DNA of 11,454 nt, taken from contig DEJW01000012.1 in NCBI GenBank assembly GCA_002353585.1, positions 52,122 to 63,575 of the forward strand. The letters run 5' to 3'. This DNA is from Prevotellaceae bacterium UBA2738. Lineage in GTDB: Bacteria > Bacteroidota > Bacteroidia > Bacteroidales > Bacteroidaceae. Below are positions 1-8,134 of the stretch, piece after piece (within the stretch, counting starts at the first letter, position 1; each line of letters starts with the position of its first letter). Under the pieces are notes generated by a model. That model was not told the DNA's origin, ran no database searches, and worked only from the letters and a program-made list of their open reading frames with translations. Position numbers and translations under genes: made by a program.

Positions 1-20
1 ACCAGCTGAGCTAAACGCCC
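1..20 (-). tRNA. 5' end of a tRNA gene, cut by the window edge
   Basis: Read on the minus strand, bases 20 to 1 give GGGCGTTTAGCTCAGCTGGT. This is a 7-nt acceptor strand, the TA of positions 8-9, a GCTC D-stem strand and an AGCTGGT D-loop start, typical of a bacterial elongator tRNA. The anticodon lies beyond the left edge, so the amino acid cannot be assigned. A Bacteroidetes -7 element lies 30 bases upstream at 50-57. Confidence 0.8.
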
Positions 21-49
21 TTTCGAAAATAACTTTTCAAAAGCGAGTG

Positions 50-57
50 CAAAGGTA
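50..57 (-). promoter_or_regulatory. -7 element of the tRNA promoter (TACCTTTG)
   Basis: The minus strand reads TTTTTGTACCTTTGCA at 63-48. TACCTTTG fits the Bacteroidetes sigma-ABfr -7 consensus TAnnTTTG. Where the -33 TTG would be expected, 19-21 nt further upstream, the sequence is a 7-bp tandem repeat instead. The same 16-base string occurs upstream of guaB. The implied transcript would carry about 20-25 nt of leader before the tRNA. Confidence 0.6.
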
Positions 58-66
58 CAAAAATTA

Positions 67-96
67 ATGAAGAATGAAGAATGAAGAATGAAGAAT
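67..96. repeat. Heptamer tandem repeat, (ATGAAGA)x4
   Basis: Four perfect copies of ATGAAGA plus two further matching bases, between the mutL stop and the tRNA -7 element. The array covers the position expected for the -33 box of the tRNA promoter, so a change in copy number could alter promoter strength. That effect is inference. Confidence 0.9.
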
Positions 97-116
97 TTAC
101 CTGCTTTTAGCGTTTA

Positions 117-1997
117 TTAACAGTTAAACAAGCGTTCTACCTCTTCATCGCCGAGGAAAGCTACTATTTTCTTGCCATCTGGAGTGTATCGTTGGGTGTC
201 ACACTGAGAGAGTTGCTGAAGCAGATGACGCATTGCCTGTGCATCAAGAATCTCACCATACGGAATAGCAGCGCGTTCAGCAAGTCCCTGGGCAAGGATG
301 GAGTGTATCTGACCTGTAGCACCCACGCCGTGCTCGTAAGCCTCTGTTACAAGGTCGCTGACAAGGGCTACGGCATCCAGTCCGCCAAGTCCTGACGGTA
401 TGCCTGCTATGCTGTAACTGCCTCCACCAAGGTTGGTGATGTCGAAACCCAAGAGGCGCAACTCTGCCAGTATCTCATCAAGGGATGCTGCATAAGACGG
501 CGGAAACTCCACCACCTCAGGGAAAAGAACCTTTTGTGAATGAGCGGTTCTGTCGTTGAGGGTCTTCATATACTGGTCATACAACACTCGCACACTGGCA
601 CGATGCTGATCTATCATCAACACCCCACTGCTCTGCGAGAGCATAATATAACGTGCAGAATGCTGCAAGACAGTTGTATCGTCGGTTATCTCGCCCATGA
701 GAGTGTCAGTAGGGGCTACTACATCCTGTTTGAACGAATTGTCCTGACCGAAGGGATTGTCCTGATTGAAAGAACCCGTTTGTTCTATACCCTTATTAAG
801 GCTGAGAGTGTCGCCATACAGTTCCTCCCACCCTTTCGCACTACGTTGTGAAGAACTGTAGTTATTCTGCTTTGCCTTCTTCTGTTCAGCAAAAGGATTA
901 TAGGAAGGGTTGTAATCAATATGTGGCACCCTAATGTTGCTCTCAGGCTGAGAGTTGAACACTGGGATATCTGGTTTTCCCTCAGTATCAAAATCGAGGG
1001 AGGTTACCTCGCTGAACTTACCCACCGCATCACGCACGGCAGCCATGAGTATCTGCCATATCACCTGCTCGTTCTCAAACTTTATCTCTGTCTTGACTGG
1101 ATGTATATTAACATCTATATCCTCAGGGTTTACGGTAAAGTTGATGAAGTAAGACACCTGTTCGCCACTTGGCACCAGACGGTCGAATGCCGTCAGCACC
1201 GCCTTATGGAAATAGGGGTGCTTCATATATCTGCCGTTGACAAAAAAGAACTGGTGAGCACCCTTCTTCTTGGCAGACTCTGGTTTGCCCACGAAACCCG
1301 AAATCTTACATACCGTAGTGTCAGCCTCAACGCTCAGGAGCTGTTGGTTGATACGTTTGCCAAAGACGTCTATTATGCGCTGATGGAAGTTTGCGGCACG
1401 CAGGTTTATCACCTCCTGACCGTTGCTGTGCAGCGTGAATGCTATCTGTGGATAAACAAGCACGATGCGTTCAAACGCCTGCATGATGTTATTCATCTCT
1501 GTGGCATTAGACTTCAGGAACTTCCTTCGTGCAGGGATATTAAAGAAAAGGTTTTCGATGAGGAAATTGCTGCCTACAGGACATGATACTATCTCCTGCT
1601 CCACAAACTGCGAGCCGTCAATACGAATCCTCGTACCCACCTCGTCGTCTTTGGTGCGTGTCTGCAGCGTCACCTGTGCCACAGCAGCTATACTTGCCAA
1701 TGCCTCGCCACGGAAACCCATAGTGTGCAGCGAGAACAAATCCACTGCCTGACGTATCTTTGAGGTTGCATGACGTTCAAAGGACAGTCGGGCATCAGTA
1801 TCAGACATACCACAACCGTCGTCAATAACCTGTATCGACGACTTTCCTGCATCGCACACCAGCACTTGTATATGCGTTGCCCCCGCATCTATTGCGTTCT
1901 CCACCAACTCCTTGACAACTGAGGCTGGGCGCTGTATCACCTCACCTGCCGCTATCTGGTTGGCTACTGAATCGGGAAGTAGTTGAATAATGTCCAA
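117..1997 (-). CDS. mutL: DNA mismatch repair protein MutL
   Basis: MutL couples MutS mismatch recognition to downstream repair. The 626-residue protein has an N-terminal GHKL ATPase: catalytic E30 and N34 in ELVENAIDAG, DDGCGM at 59-64, GFRGEAL at 94-100, and a conserved lysine (K302) in DVNIHPVK. A low-complexity linker (about 335-430, with repeated F-x-QDN) leads to a C-terminal dimerisation domain (about 440-626). The usual endonuclease motif DQHA-x2-E-x4-E appears as DQHRASVRVLYD (463-474), without either glutamate. The region where CPHGRP is expected reads TPDGKK, so the nuclease site looks lost. The only start that keeps the family N-terminus (MDIIQLLPDSVANQIAAGEVI) is TTG at 1997-1995. 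An in-frame TGA lies two codons upstream and the next Met is residue 64. It is the last gene of the operon, 11 nt after the OstA-like stop. Confidence 0.96.
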   Translation of the reverse strand: MDIIQLLPDSVANQIAAGEVIQRPASVVKELVENAIDAGATHIQVLVCDAGKSSIQVIDDGCGMSDTDARLSFERHATSKIRQAVDLFSLHTMGFRGEALASIAAVAQVTLQTRTKDDEVGTRIRIDGSQFVEQEIVSCPVGSNFLIENLFFNIPARRKFLKSNATEMNNIMQAFERIVLVYPQIAFTLHSNGQEVINLRAANFHQRIIDVFGKRINQQLLSVEADTTVCKISGFVGKPESAKKKGAHQFFFVNGRYMKHPYFHKAVLTAFDRLVPSGEQVSYFINFTVNPEDIDVNIHPVKTEIKFENEQVIWQILMAAVRDAVGKFSEVTSLDFDTEGKPDIPVFNSQPESNIRVPHIDYNPSYNPFAEQKKAKQNNYSSSQRSAKGWEELYGDTLSLNKGIEQTGSFNQDNPFGQDNSFKQDVVAPTDTLMGEITDDTTVLQHSARYIMLSQSSGVLMIDQHRASVRVLYDQYMKTLNDRTAHSQKVLFPEVVEFPPSYAASLDEILAELRLLGFDITNLGGGSYSIAGIPSGLGGLDAVALVSDLVTEAYEHGVGATGQIHSILAQGLAERAAIPYGEILDAQAMRHLLQQLSQCDTQRYTPDGKKIVAFLGDEEVERLFNC

Positions 1998-2008
1998 TGG
2001 TCAAAAGC

Positions 2009-3685
2009 TTATGGGGTTATGGGTGCTCTCTTCGGAGCCTCACGTCTCTTTTCTTGTTTCAGTTCTGTGCCCTTCGACTTGGGTCGCCAAACGAAGATAT
2101 CGTGCTTATTGAGCGGACGTATATAGTCAAACCAGGCAAATGACGGCAGTTTATGCTTCTCGGGTGGTGTCTGTGTGATAGGATATATCGTTCCCTCACT
2201 GGCGCTCATCCATATCTTCTCCAATTTTCTGTCGGGGGCAATATACATCCTCAGCGTATCGGTCTCCGTGTAGTTCAGCCCTATGACACTCGTATCAGAC
2301 TCCTCCACGGGGTAATACACCACCTTCACATTCGATATGGCGCTGTTCTGCCTCAGTTTGCCATCGGTAAAGTAGGCAAACATATCTCGTGACGACACCT
2401 GATTATAGTATGTCGTGTCAGCCGTCAGCCGTTCTACCGATAATGCCTGTCCCAACACCTCGGCATACCTCACCGTGGAGTCGTTGGAGTAGATATTTAT
2501 CTTCTCGCCAAGCAACTGGCTGCCTTCGTTCCACACTATAGGGTCTTTATACATCGTGGCGCAAGAATCCTTGGAGAGCATCACCAGCGAGTCGCATACC
2601 GCCTGTAAATCCCTTCTGAAGGCTCTCACGTGGTTGTAGCATAGCACCTCACGCTGAACGGAGTCAGTATTGATATAGTACGTGCGCACGCGAATGGTGT
2701 CACAGTGCATCCACATCGTGTCTTTCTGCGAGTAGTCTATTGCCACCAGACTGTCTGTAGCCCATCCGTAACCCGTCTTCTCGTTATAGTTGACGTAGTT
2801 GGCAAGCAACATGTTCTTGTTCAGCGTGTCATTATACACCACATTGCCAAAGCCCTCATTCTGCCCTGTGTTGTCGTTATGCAGCAGCGTGTCGGCAGTT
2901 ATCGCCTTGCCATCGTTATACACCGTAGAGCGACCATACAACTGCGAAGCCTCGGTCCTGGTGTTGTAAAAAGAATTCTCCGTCTTCACCTTGCTGCCCT
3001 CCGACAGTATGGTGGAAGGTCCCAGCACATGGGCGAGCGACTTTTTATTGTCGTAATACAGCGTGTCGGTATCTATGCGCAACCCCTTATCGTTGGTCAG
3101 CACCACGTTATAGTAGAACTCCGAGTGGCGGGTGTCAGAGAAATACCTTCCCCAGTCGGCTGTCAGCACATCGTTGCCCTCCACCAGTTTTATGCCTGCT
3201 GCTCCATAGGCATCGGCTATGCCATACATCTTGTCGTAGTCCAGAGTGTCACAGAACAGCTTCGACTTCTTATGCGTCAGCACCACATTATCGTAGGCAT
3301 GTCCCATCTCGTCGTTGCCGTCATAGTAAGCCCTATCACTTGCTAAGGTGAGTGTGTCGCCCTGACGCATCTTCACATGTCCGAAGGCGTGAAAGGAGTT
3401 GGTGTTCTCATAGAAGTAGGCACTGTCGCAGGTGAGGTGCATACCCTTATGCACAAAATACACCTTACCTCTCAGAAACTGCGCATCGGGGTGTGAACCG
3501 TATATGTCGTATGACAGTTCGTCGGCATGACGCAGATAGACCTTCTCGTCCACCTTTCTCGTCACTGCCCTACCCTTCTTCGCCATTACCGAGAATACCG
3601 TGGCAAAGGCAAAAAGACACAGAACCATCAACGTCGTGATTCTGTGCCATTCTATTCCGTTATGTTTCTTGTTCACTTCACCCAT
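2009..3685 (-). CDS. OstA/LptA-like envelope protein
   Basis: 558 residues. A single hydrophobic segment (about 16-34) followed by AKKGR suggests a signal or anchor sequence and export. The rest is a run of repeated beta-rich units of the form 'T-x-x-S-D-x-A-Y-Y-D ... A-x-x-x-x-V-x-L', for example at about 75-150 (LTCDSAYFYEN, LASDRAYYDG, LFCDTLDYD, LRIDTDTLYYD). This is the pattern of OstA/LptA-type beta-jellyroll proteins that carry lipopolysaccharide between membranes. The C-terminus is basic and proline-rich. The start overlaps the end of the SurA-like gene by 13 nt, which suggests translational coupling. Its neighbours are periplasmic foldases, which fits a role in outer-membrane assembly. 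A direct LPS-bridge role is inference, since Bacteroidetes also carry other Lpt proteins. Confidence 0.85.
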   Translation of the reverse strand: MGEVNKKHNGIEWHRITTLMVLCLFAFATVFSVMAKKGRAVTRKVDEKVYLRHADELSYDIYGSHPDAQFLRGKVYFVHKGMHLTCDSAYFYENTNSFHAFGHVKMRQGDTLTLASDRAYYDGNDEMGHAYDNVVLTHKKSKLFCDTLDYDKMYGIADAYGAAGIKLVEGNDVLTADWGRYFSDTRHSEFYYNVVLTNDKGLRIDTDTLYYDNKKSLAHVLGPSTILSEGSKVKTENSFYNTRTEASQLYGRSTVYNDGKAITADTLLHNDNTGQNEGFGNVVYNDTLNKNMLLANYVNYNEKTGYGWATDSLVAIDYSQKDTMWMHCDTIRVRTYYINTDSVQREVLCYNHVRAFRRDLQAVCDSLVMLSKDSCATMYKDPIVWNEGSQLLGEKINIYSNDSTVRYAEVLGQALSVERLTADTTYYNQVSSRDMFAYFTDGKLRQNSAISNVKVVYYPVEESDTSVIGLNYTETDTLRMYIAPDRKLEKIWMSASEGTIYPITQTPPEKHKLPSFAWFDYIRPLNKHDIFVWRPKSKGTELKQEKRREAPKRAPITP

Positions 3686-5022
3686 CCTTCATATTCGAAG
3701 TCGCAGTTCTTATAGCGGTCGTCCATTTTCACGTATGTGGACTTTATTTTCTCTTTCACCCAGTTGCGTATCGTCTCTTCCTTGCGACGGTTGAGCACCA
3801 CGTTGCTCAGCACCTGGAAATCCTCCTGCATATTAGCCTTGTGGGCTGGAGTCCTGCTCTTAAGTTTCACCACGGCGCACACCGTCTTGCCACGAGCGTT
3901 TATCATAGTAAAAGGCTCTGATACCGAGTCCACATCCAGTTTCTCCACTGCACGTGCCACCTCTGTAGGCAGGTCCTTCATCTCGAAGCGTGATGTGCGA
4001 CCACTCTCGCTGTTGTTTGACATCAGTCCGCGGTTGCTCTTGGTGTCCTTGTCGTCAGACAGCATGGTGGCAGCCTCATCAAAGGTGAACTTCTTATTGT
4101 TCAGGTCTTCAGTGAGCACCTTCATGTGCACCAGCGTAGAGTCTATGTCGCTCTGTGACACCCTTGGCTTCAGCAGTATGTGACGGCAGTTTATCTTGTC
4201 GCCGCGCTTGTCTATGAGCTGTATGATGTGAAAACCATATTCTGACTCCACTATCTTAGATATCTTCTTCGGGTCGCTGAGGTTAAATGCCACAGCAGCA
4301 AAGTTTGGGTCGAGCATACCACGTCCTGTGTAGCCCAACTCGCCGCCCTGAGCACCGCTGCCAGGGTCTTCAGAATACAGTCGTGCCAGGGTTGCAAAAC
4401 TCGTTCTGCCTGTCTGCACACGGTCTGTGAAATCTCTCAGGCGGTCCTTCACCCTGTTTATCTCCTCTATCGGTATGCGAGGCTGCATAGTGATTATCTG
4501 CACCTCCACGGTGGTAGGCACCATAGGCACACTGTCTAAAGGCAGGTCACGGAAATACTCACGCACGTCGGCTGGTGTCACCTTTACGTTCTCCACCAGT
4601 TTGCGACGCATACGCTGTATCAGTTCACGATTTTTGAATTCGTCATGCAGGTCGCTGCGCATCTCGGCTACGCTCTGCTTACGGTATTCCTCCAGTTTCT
4701 CCTTTGAGCCTACCATCTGAATCCAGGCGTTTATCTGCTGATCCACGCCCTGCATTATCTCGCTTTCCGTTACCTCTATACTATCCAGCGCAGCCTGATT
4801 GAGGAATAGTTTCTGCACAGCCAGCTGCTCTGGAATGCGACAGTCGGGGTCGCCCTCCCATTTCACGCCTTCCTGTTCAGCCTGCATACGTGCCATCTCT
4901 ATGTCAGAGCGCAGTATCGCCTCGTCGCCTACCACCCACACCACTTCGTCTATGTAGTGGGGAGCGGCAACCATCAGGGCTGAAACCGTCAGACCCAGTA
5001 ATATGTTCAGTATCTTTCTCAT
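3673..5022 (-). CDS. SurA-like periplasmic peptidyl-prolyl isomerase/chaperone
   Basis: 449 residues with a signal peptide (MRKILNILLGLTVSALMVAA). A SurA-type N-terminal chaperone region begins at about 24 (IDEVVWVVGDEAILRSDIE). Two parvulin (PpiC) domains follow. The first, about 172-273, is complete, with FATLARLYSEDPGSGAQGGELG and EYGFHIIQLID. The second, about 278-385, starts with the typical CRHILLKPR but then diverges. SurA proteins escort unfolded outer-membrane beta-barrel proteins through the periplasm. Its start and the stop of the preceding foldase share one base (TAATG), and its own 3' end overlaps the OstA-like gene by 13 nt, so all three are probably translated in a coupled way. 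Which domain is catalytically active cannot be read from sequence alone. Confidence 0.92.
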   Translation of the reverse strand: MRKILNILLGLTVSALMVAAPHYIDEVVWVVGDEAILRSDIEMARMQAEQEGVKWEGDPDCRIPEQLAVQKLFLNQAALDSIEVTESEIMQGVDQQINAWIQMVGSKEKLEEYRKQSVAEMRSDLHDEFKNRELIQRMRRKLVENVKVTPADVREYFRDLPLDSVPMVPTTVEVQIITMQPRIPIEEINRVKDRLRDFTDRVQTGRTSFATLARLYSEDPGSGAQGGELGYTGRGMLDPNFAAVAFNLSDPKKISKIVESEYGFHIIQLIDKRGDKINCRHILLKPRVSQSDIDSTLVHMKVLTEDLNNKKFTFDEAATMLSDDKDTKSNRGLMSNNSESGRTSRFEMKDLPTEVARAVEKLDVDSVSEPFTMINARGKTVCAVVKLKSRTPAHKANMQEDFQVLSNVVLNRRKEETIRNWVKEKIKSTYVKMDDRYKNCDFEYEGWVK

Positions 5023-6458
5023 TACTCGTTCGGAGTAATATTAAGTTTATCAATCATCTCCCACTTCACCTCTACAGGATACTTGGCACGGAGCTTCTTT
5101 ATCCAGTCCTTCTCCATACTCTCCTGGTAGTCGGCAGTCACGAGAGCCTTCACGTCTCCCATCTCCTCTGGTGCCTTCAGCATCTTGCCATATACAGCGT
5201 CGTTAGGGAAATTCTTTACGGGCTTCACCTTGGCGTCGGCAACGCCAAACTCCATCTTGTCAACGAGTGCGTTGTCGCCTTTCTTGAATATGCCTTTCTC
5301 CACACGTATGCGGAGCACAGAGTCGTTGTTGAATGTGCTGCGGAGCACCTTAGCCCACTCGTCAAACTTCTTGCCCTTAACAGCCTTCTTCACTGCTGCT
5401 ACGTCGGCTATGTCCTTCGTGTGGTATGCTATGCCCTTGAATCGTGGCTCATCCCACTTATACTTCTTCTTGTTCTTCTTAAAGAACTTGTTCAGCCCAG
5501 CCTCATCCTTAGCAGCCTTCTCCCATACCTCGCGGTTGCTTGCCTCGTAGAGCAGCAGTCCGTCGTGATATTCCTTGATAAGGTACTTCATGTCCTGGTC
5601 TATGGCTGAGATAGAGTCGGCACGCTCGTCCATCACCTGCTCTGTGCTCACGCCCTTAGCCTCAGCAATAGCCTTCAGTCGGTTCTGGGCTATCTGTGTG
5701 CGCAGGTTGCGACGCTCTATGAACTTATAGATATCGTCACGCAGAGAGTCGTATGGCTCCAACTGCTTCTTATCCTTCATCTTGATGATGTGGTAGCCCA
5801 CCTCAGTCAGCACAGGCTGTGACACCTCACCCTTCTTCAGGGCAAAGGCAGCATCCTCAAAACCCTTCAGGGTCTGTCCCTTGCTTATCCATCCTATCTC
5901 GCCTCCGCGCTGTGCCGAACCTGGGTCTTGGCTGTACTGCTTGGCAAGAGCCTCGAAGTCGCCACCCTTCTGTATCACGGCATAGAGTGAGTCGGCACGC
6001 TGCTTGCTGGCATTCATCAGCGAGTCGCTGGGGTTCTGACCTGTCATCAGCAGTATGTGCTCAGGCAGCACCAGTCCGTCAGGACCTATACGTTTCTTTG
6101 TGTCGTCATATATCTTCTGTGCCTCCAGCTCCACGTCGGCATCGTTTATCATCGTGGGCAGCACCTGCTGGTCACGATACTGACGAAACTCCTTGTTGTA
6201 TGATGTCAGCGTGTCGAGCTTAGCGTCGAGCGCAGCCTCCACCTTCAACTTATAGTTTATGAACAGGTCCACATACTCCTTCACAGTCTTCTGTTCCAGC
6301 ACGTCAGGACCGTTGTTCTTCTTATATGAATACACAAACTCCGACTGCTTCACGGGTTTCCCGTTGATAGTCATCACCACAGGGTCGTCCTGTCCCTTCG
6401 CCGTCTGAGCGGCAAAGGAAGTAATAATTAATAATGAAAAAATAAGAATTCTCTTCAT
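5022..6458 (-). CDS. Periplasmic peptidyl-prolyl isomerase with one parvulin domain
   Basis: 478 residues with a signal peptide (MKRILIFSLLIITSFAAQTAKG). An N-terminal helical SurA-like segment has the usual 'NGKPVKQSEFVYSYKKN' opening used by Bacteroidetes parvulins. A single PpiC domain covers about 130-230 (LPEHILLM, FEALAKQYSQDPGSAQRGGEIGW, GYHIIKMKDK). A lysine-rich C-terminal region (about 300-478) resembles a second, degenerate chaperone arm. The role is probably folding of exported outer-membrane proteins beside the SurA-like protein. The 55-bp gap to the guaB stop is filled by a heptamer array and shows no terminator, so read-through from guaB is likely. Its stop overlaps the next ATG by one base. 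Confidence 0.9.
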   Translation of the reverse strand: MKRILIFSLLIITSFAAQTAKGQDDPVVMTINGKPVKQSEFVYSYKKNNGPDVLEQKTVKEYVDLFINYKLKVEAALDAKLDTLTSYNKEFRQYRDQQVLPTMINDADVELEAQKIYDDTKKRIGPDGLVLPEHILLMTGQNPSDSLMNASKQRADSLYAVIQKGGDFEALAKQYSQDPGSAQRGGEIGWISKGQTLKGFEDAAFALKKGEVSQPVLTEVGYHIIKMKDKKQLEPYDSLRDDIYKFIERRNLRTQIAQNRLKAIAEAKGVSTEQVMDERADSISAIDQDMKYLIKEYHDGLLLYEASNREVWEKAAKDEAGLNKFFKKNKKKYKWDEPRFKGIAYHTKDIADVAAVKKAVKGKKFDEWAKVLRSTFNNDSVLRIRVEKGIFKKGDNALVDKMEFGVADAKVKPVKNFPNDAVYGKMLKAPEEMGDVKALVTADYQESMEKDWIKKLRAKYPVEVKWEMIDKLNITPNE

Positions 6459-6464
6459 CTTCTC

Positions 6465-6511
6465 ACTTTATACTTTAAACTTTATACTTTAAACTTTTAA
6501 CTTTTAACTTT
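6465..6511. repeat. Heptamer tandem repeat, ACTTTAT/ACTTTAA
   Basis: Four 7-mers alternate ACTTTAT, ACTTTAA, ACTTTAT, ACTTTAA (an exact 14-bp unit twice, 6465-6492), followed by ACTTTTA-type copies to 6511. The array fills almost the whole spacer between the guaB stop (6514) and the foldase start (6458). In the transcript it forms the A-rich leader directly upstream of the foldase ATG. Confidence 0.9.
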
Positions 6512-6513
6512 CT

Positions 6514-7992
6514 TTACTGTGGTCTTGAATAGTTAGGTGCCTCACTCGTTATGATTACCTCGTGAGGGTGTGACTCCAGCATGCCAGCGTTGGTGATACG
6601 GGTGAACTTAGCACTGTGCAGAGCCTCTATGTCCTTGGCACCGCAGTAGCCCATACCTGAGCGCAGACCGCCCACGAGCTGATAGATAACCTCCTGCACA
6701 GTTCCCTTGTAAGGCACACGTCCTGCTATGCCTTCTGGCACCAGTTTCTTGGTCTCCTTCACGCCACCCTGGAAGTAGCGGTCGGCACTGCCCTTCTCCA
6801 TAGCCTCCAGCGAACCCATGCCACGGTATGACTTGAACTTACGTCCGTTAAACAGGATTGTCTCGCCTGGAGCCTCCTCGGTACCAGCCACCAACGAACC
6901 CACCATTACTGAGTAGCCGCCTGCTGCCAGTGCCTTAACTATATCGCCTGAGTAGCGCAAACCGCCGTCGGCTATGAGAGGAATACCAGTGCCCTCGAGA
7001 GCCTTTGCCACGTCATATACGGCAGAGAGCTGTGGCACACCCACACCTGCTACCACACGGGTGGTACAGATAGAGCCAGGACCTATGCCCACCTTCACTG
7101 CGTCAGCACCAGCCTCCACCAGCATCTTGGCAGCCTCGCCAGTAGCTATGTTGCCCACCACGATATCTACGTCAGGGAAGGCAGCCTTAGCCTCACGTAC
7201 CTTTTCTATTACGCCCTTGCTGTGACCATGAGCCGTGTCTATGATGATAGCGTCAACACCAGCCTTCACCAGTGCCTCCATACGCTCGAAGGTGTCAGCC
7301 GTAACACCCACGCCTGCAGCCACTCTCAGTCTGCCCTTGGCGTCCTTACATGCCATAGGCTTGTCCTTAGCCTTTGTTATGTCCTTATATGTTATAAGTC
7401 CCATGAGGTGGTTCTCGTCGTCCACCACGGGCAGCTTCTCAATCTTGTGCTCCAGCAGTATCTTGCTTGCGCTGTCCAGATCCACCTGCTGATGTGTCAC
7501 CACCAGGTTCTCTGATGTCATCACCTCGTCTATCAGTCGTGTAGGGTTGCTCTGGAAACGCAGGTCGCGGTTGGTCACTATGCCCACCAGCTTGTTCTCC
7601 TCGTCCACCACTGGAATACCGCCGATGTGATATTCAGCCATAATGTCGAGAGCGTCCTTCACCGTCTTGCCACGCTGAATGGTCACTGGGTCGTATATCA
7701 TACCGTTCTCGGCGCGCTTCACTATAGCCACCTGACGAGCCTGCTCCTCTATCGACATATTCTTGTGAATAACGCCGATGCCACCCTCACGGGCAATAGC
7801 AATAGCCATAGGAGCCTCAGTCACCGTGTCCATCGCAGCCGATGCGAACGGAATCTTCAGTTCTATGTTACGTGAGAACTTTGTGCTCAGTGATACCTCT
7901 CTTGGCAAAACCTCTGAATAGCCAGGAATCAACAACACGTCGTCGAAGGTTATACCCTCCATCACAACTTTATCTTCAATAAATGATGCCAT
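6514..7992 (-). CDS. guaB: Inosine-5'-monophosphate dehydrogenase
   Basis: GuaB oxidises IMP to XMP with NAD+, the rate-limiting step of guanine nucleotide synthesis, in the cytoplasm. The 492-residue protein is full length. It shows the N-terminal barrel start (TFDDVLLIPGYSEVLP), two CBS domains inserted at about 101-146 and 157-208 (IPVVDEENKLVGIVTNRD, LPVVDDENHLMGLITYKD), IDTAHGHS at 251-258, the catalytic loop GIGPGSICTT with Cys309, and the flap/active-site region with YRGMGSLEAM and GGLRSGMGYCGA. It is the first gene of the minus-strand operon, with a TACCTTTG -7 element 33 bp upstream of the ATG. No purine riboswitch is visible in the short leader. Confidence 0.98.
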   Translation of the reverse strand: MASFIEDKVVMEGITFDDVLLIPGYSEVLPREVSLSTKFSRNIELKIPFASAAMDTVTEAPMAIAIAREGGIGVIHKNMSIEEQARQVAIVKRAENGMIYDPVTIQRGKTVKDALDIMAEYHIGGIPVVDEENKLVGIVTNRDLRFQSNPTRLIDEVMTSENLVVTHQQVDLDSASKILLEHKIEKLPVVDDENHLMGLITYKDITKAKDKPMACKDAKGRLRVAAGVGVTADTFERMEALVKAGVDAIIIDTAHGHSKGVIEKVREAKAAFPDVDIVVGNIATGEAAKMLVEAGADAVKVGIGPGSICTTRVVAGVGVPQLSAVYDVAKALEGTGIPLIADGGLRYSGDIVKALAAGGYSVMVGSLVAGTEEAPGETILFNGRKFKSYRGMGSLEAMEKGSADRYFQGGVKETKKLVPEGIAGRVPYKGTVQEVIYQLVGGLRSGMGYCGAKDIEALHSAKFTRITNAGMLESHPHEVIITSEAPNYSRPQ

Positions 7993-8024
7993 ATAATTGT
8001 AAATTTTTTAAGTATATTTGGATG

Positions 8025-8032
8025 CAAAGGTA
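8025..8032 (-). promoter_or_regulatory. -7 element of the guaB operon promoter (TACCTTTG)
   Basis: The minus strand reads TTTTTTGTACCTTTGCA at 8039-8023, a match to TAnnTTTG about 33 nt upstream of the guaB ATG. No TTG is found at the -33 position, which is occupied by an ATGAATT heptamer array. The transcript leader would be about 20-28 nt and A/T-rich, without Shine-Dalgarno, as is usual in this phylum. Confidence 0.65.
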
Positions 8033-8038
8033 CAAAAA

Positions 8039-8070
8039 ATAATTCATAATTCATAATTCATAATTCATAA
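8039..8070. repeat. Heptamer tandem repeat, (AATTCAT)x4
   Basis: Four perfect AATTCAT copies (8041-8068) with partial copies at both edges, in the 142-bp divergent spacer between guaB and mlaE. It abuts the guaB -7 region on one side and lies about 27 bp before the mlaE -7 element on the other, so it is placed to affect both promoters. Confidence 0.9.
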
Positions 8071-8096
8071 ATGTGGCGTTTTTCATTTTTTTTTTA

Positions 8097-8104
8097 TAAT
8101 TTTG
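8097..8104 (+). promoter_or_regulatory. -7 element of the mlaE promoter (TAATTTTG)
   Basis: TAATTTTGCA matches the Bacteroidetes -7 consensus and is preceded by a long T-run (8081-8095). It lies 31 bp before the mlaE ATG. A clear -33 TTG is missing. The nearest candidate is the weak TGTGG at 8072-8076. Confidence 0.55.
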
Positions 8105-8134
8105 CACGGAGTTACATAAAAATCAAATCATAGC

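Noticed and set aside
921..1586. 221-codon plus-strand ORF opposite mutL
   Set aside because: Shadow of mutL codon use. The opposite strand encodes clear MutL motifs and the translated product shows no family.
2705..3346. 213-codon plus-strand ORF opposite the OstA-like gene
   Set aside because: Shadow frame. The minus-strand protein has the repeated OstA pattern, while this product is a low-complexity V/H/R/Q-rich string.
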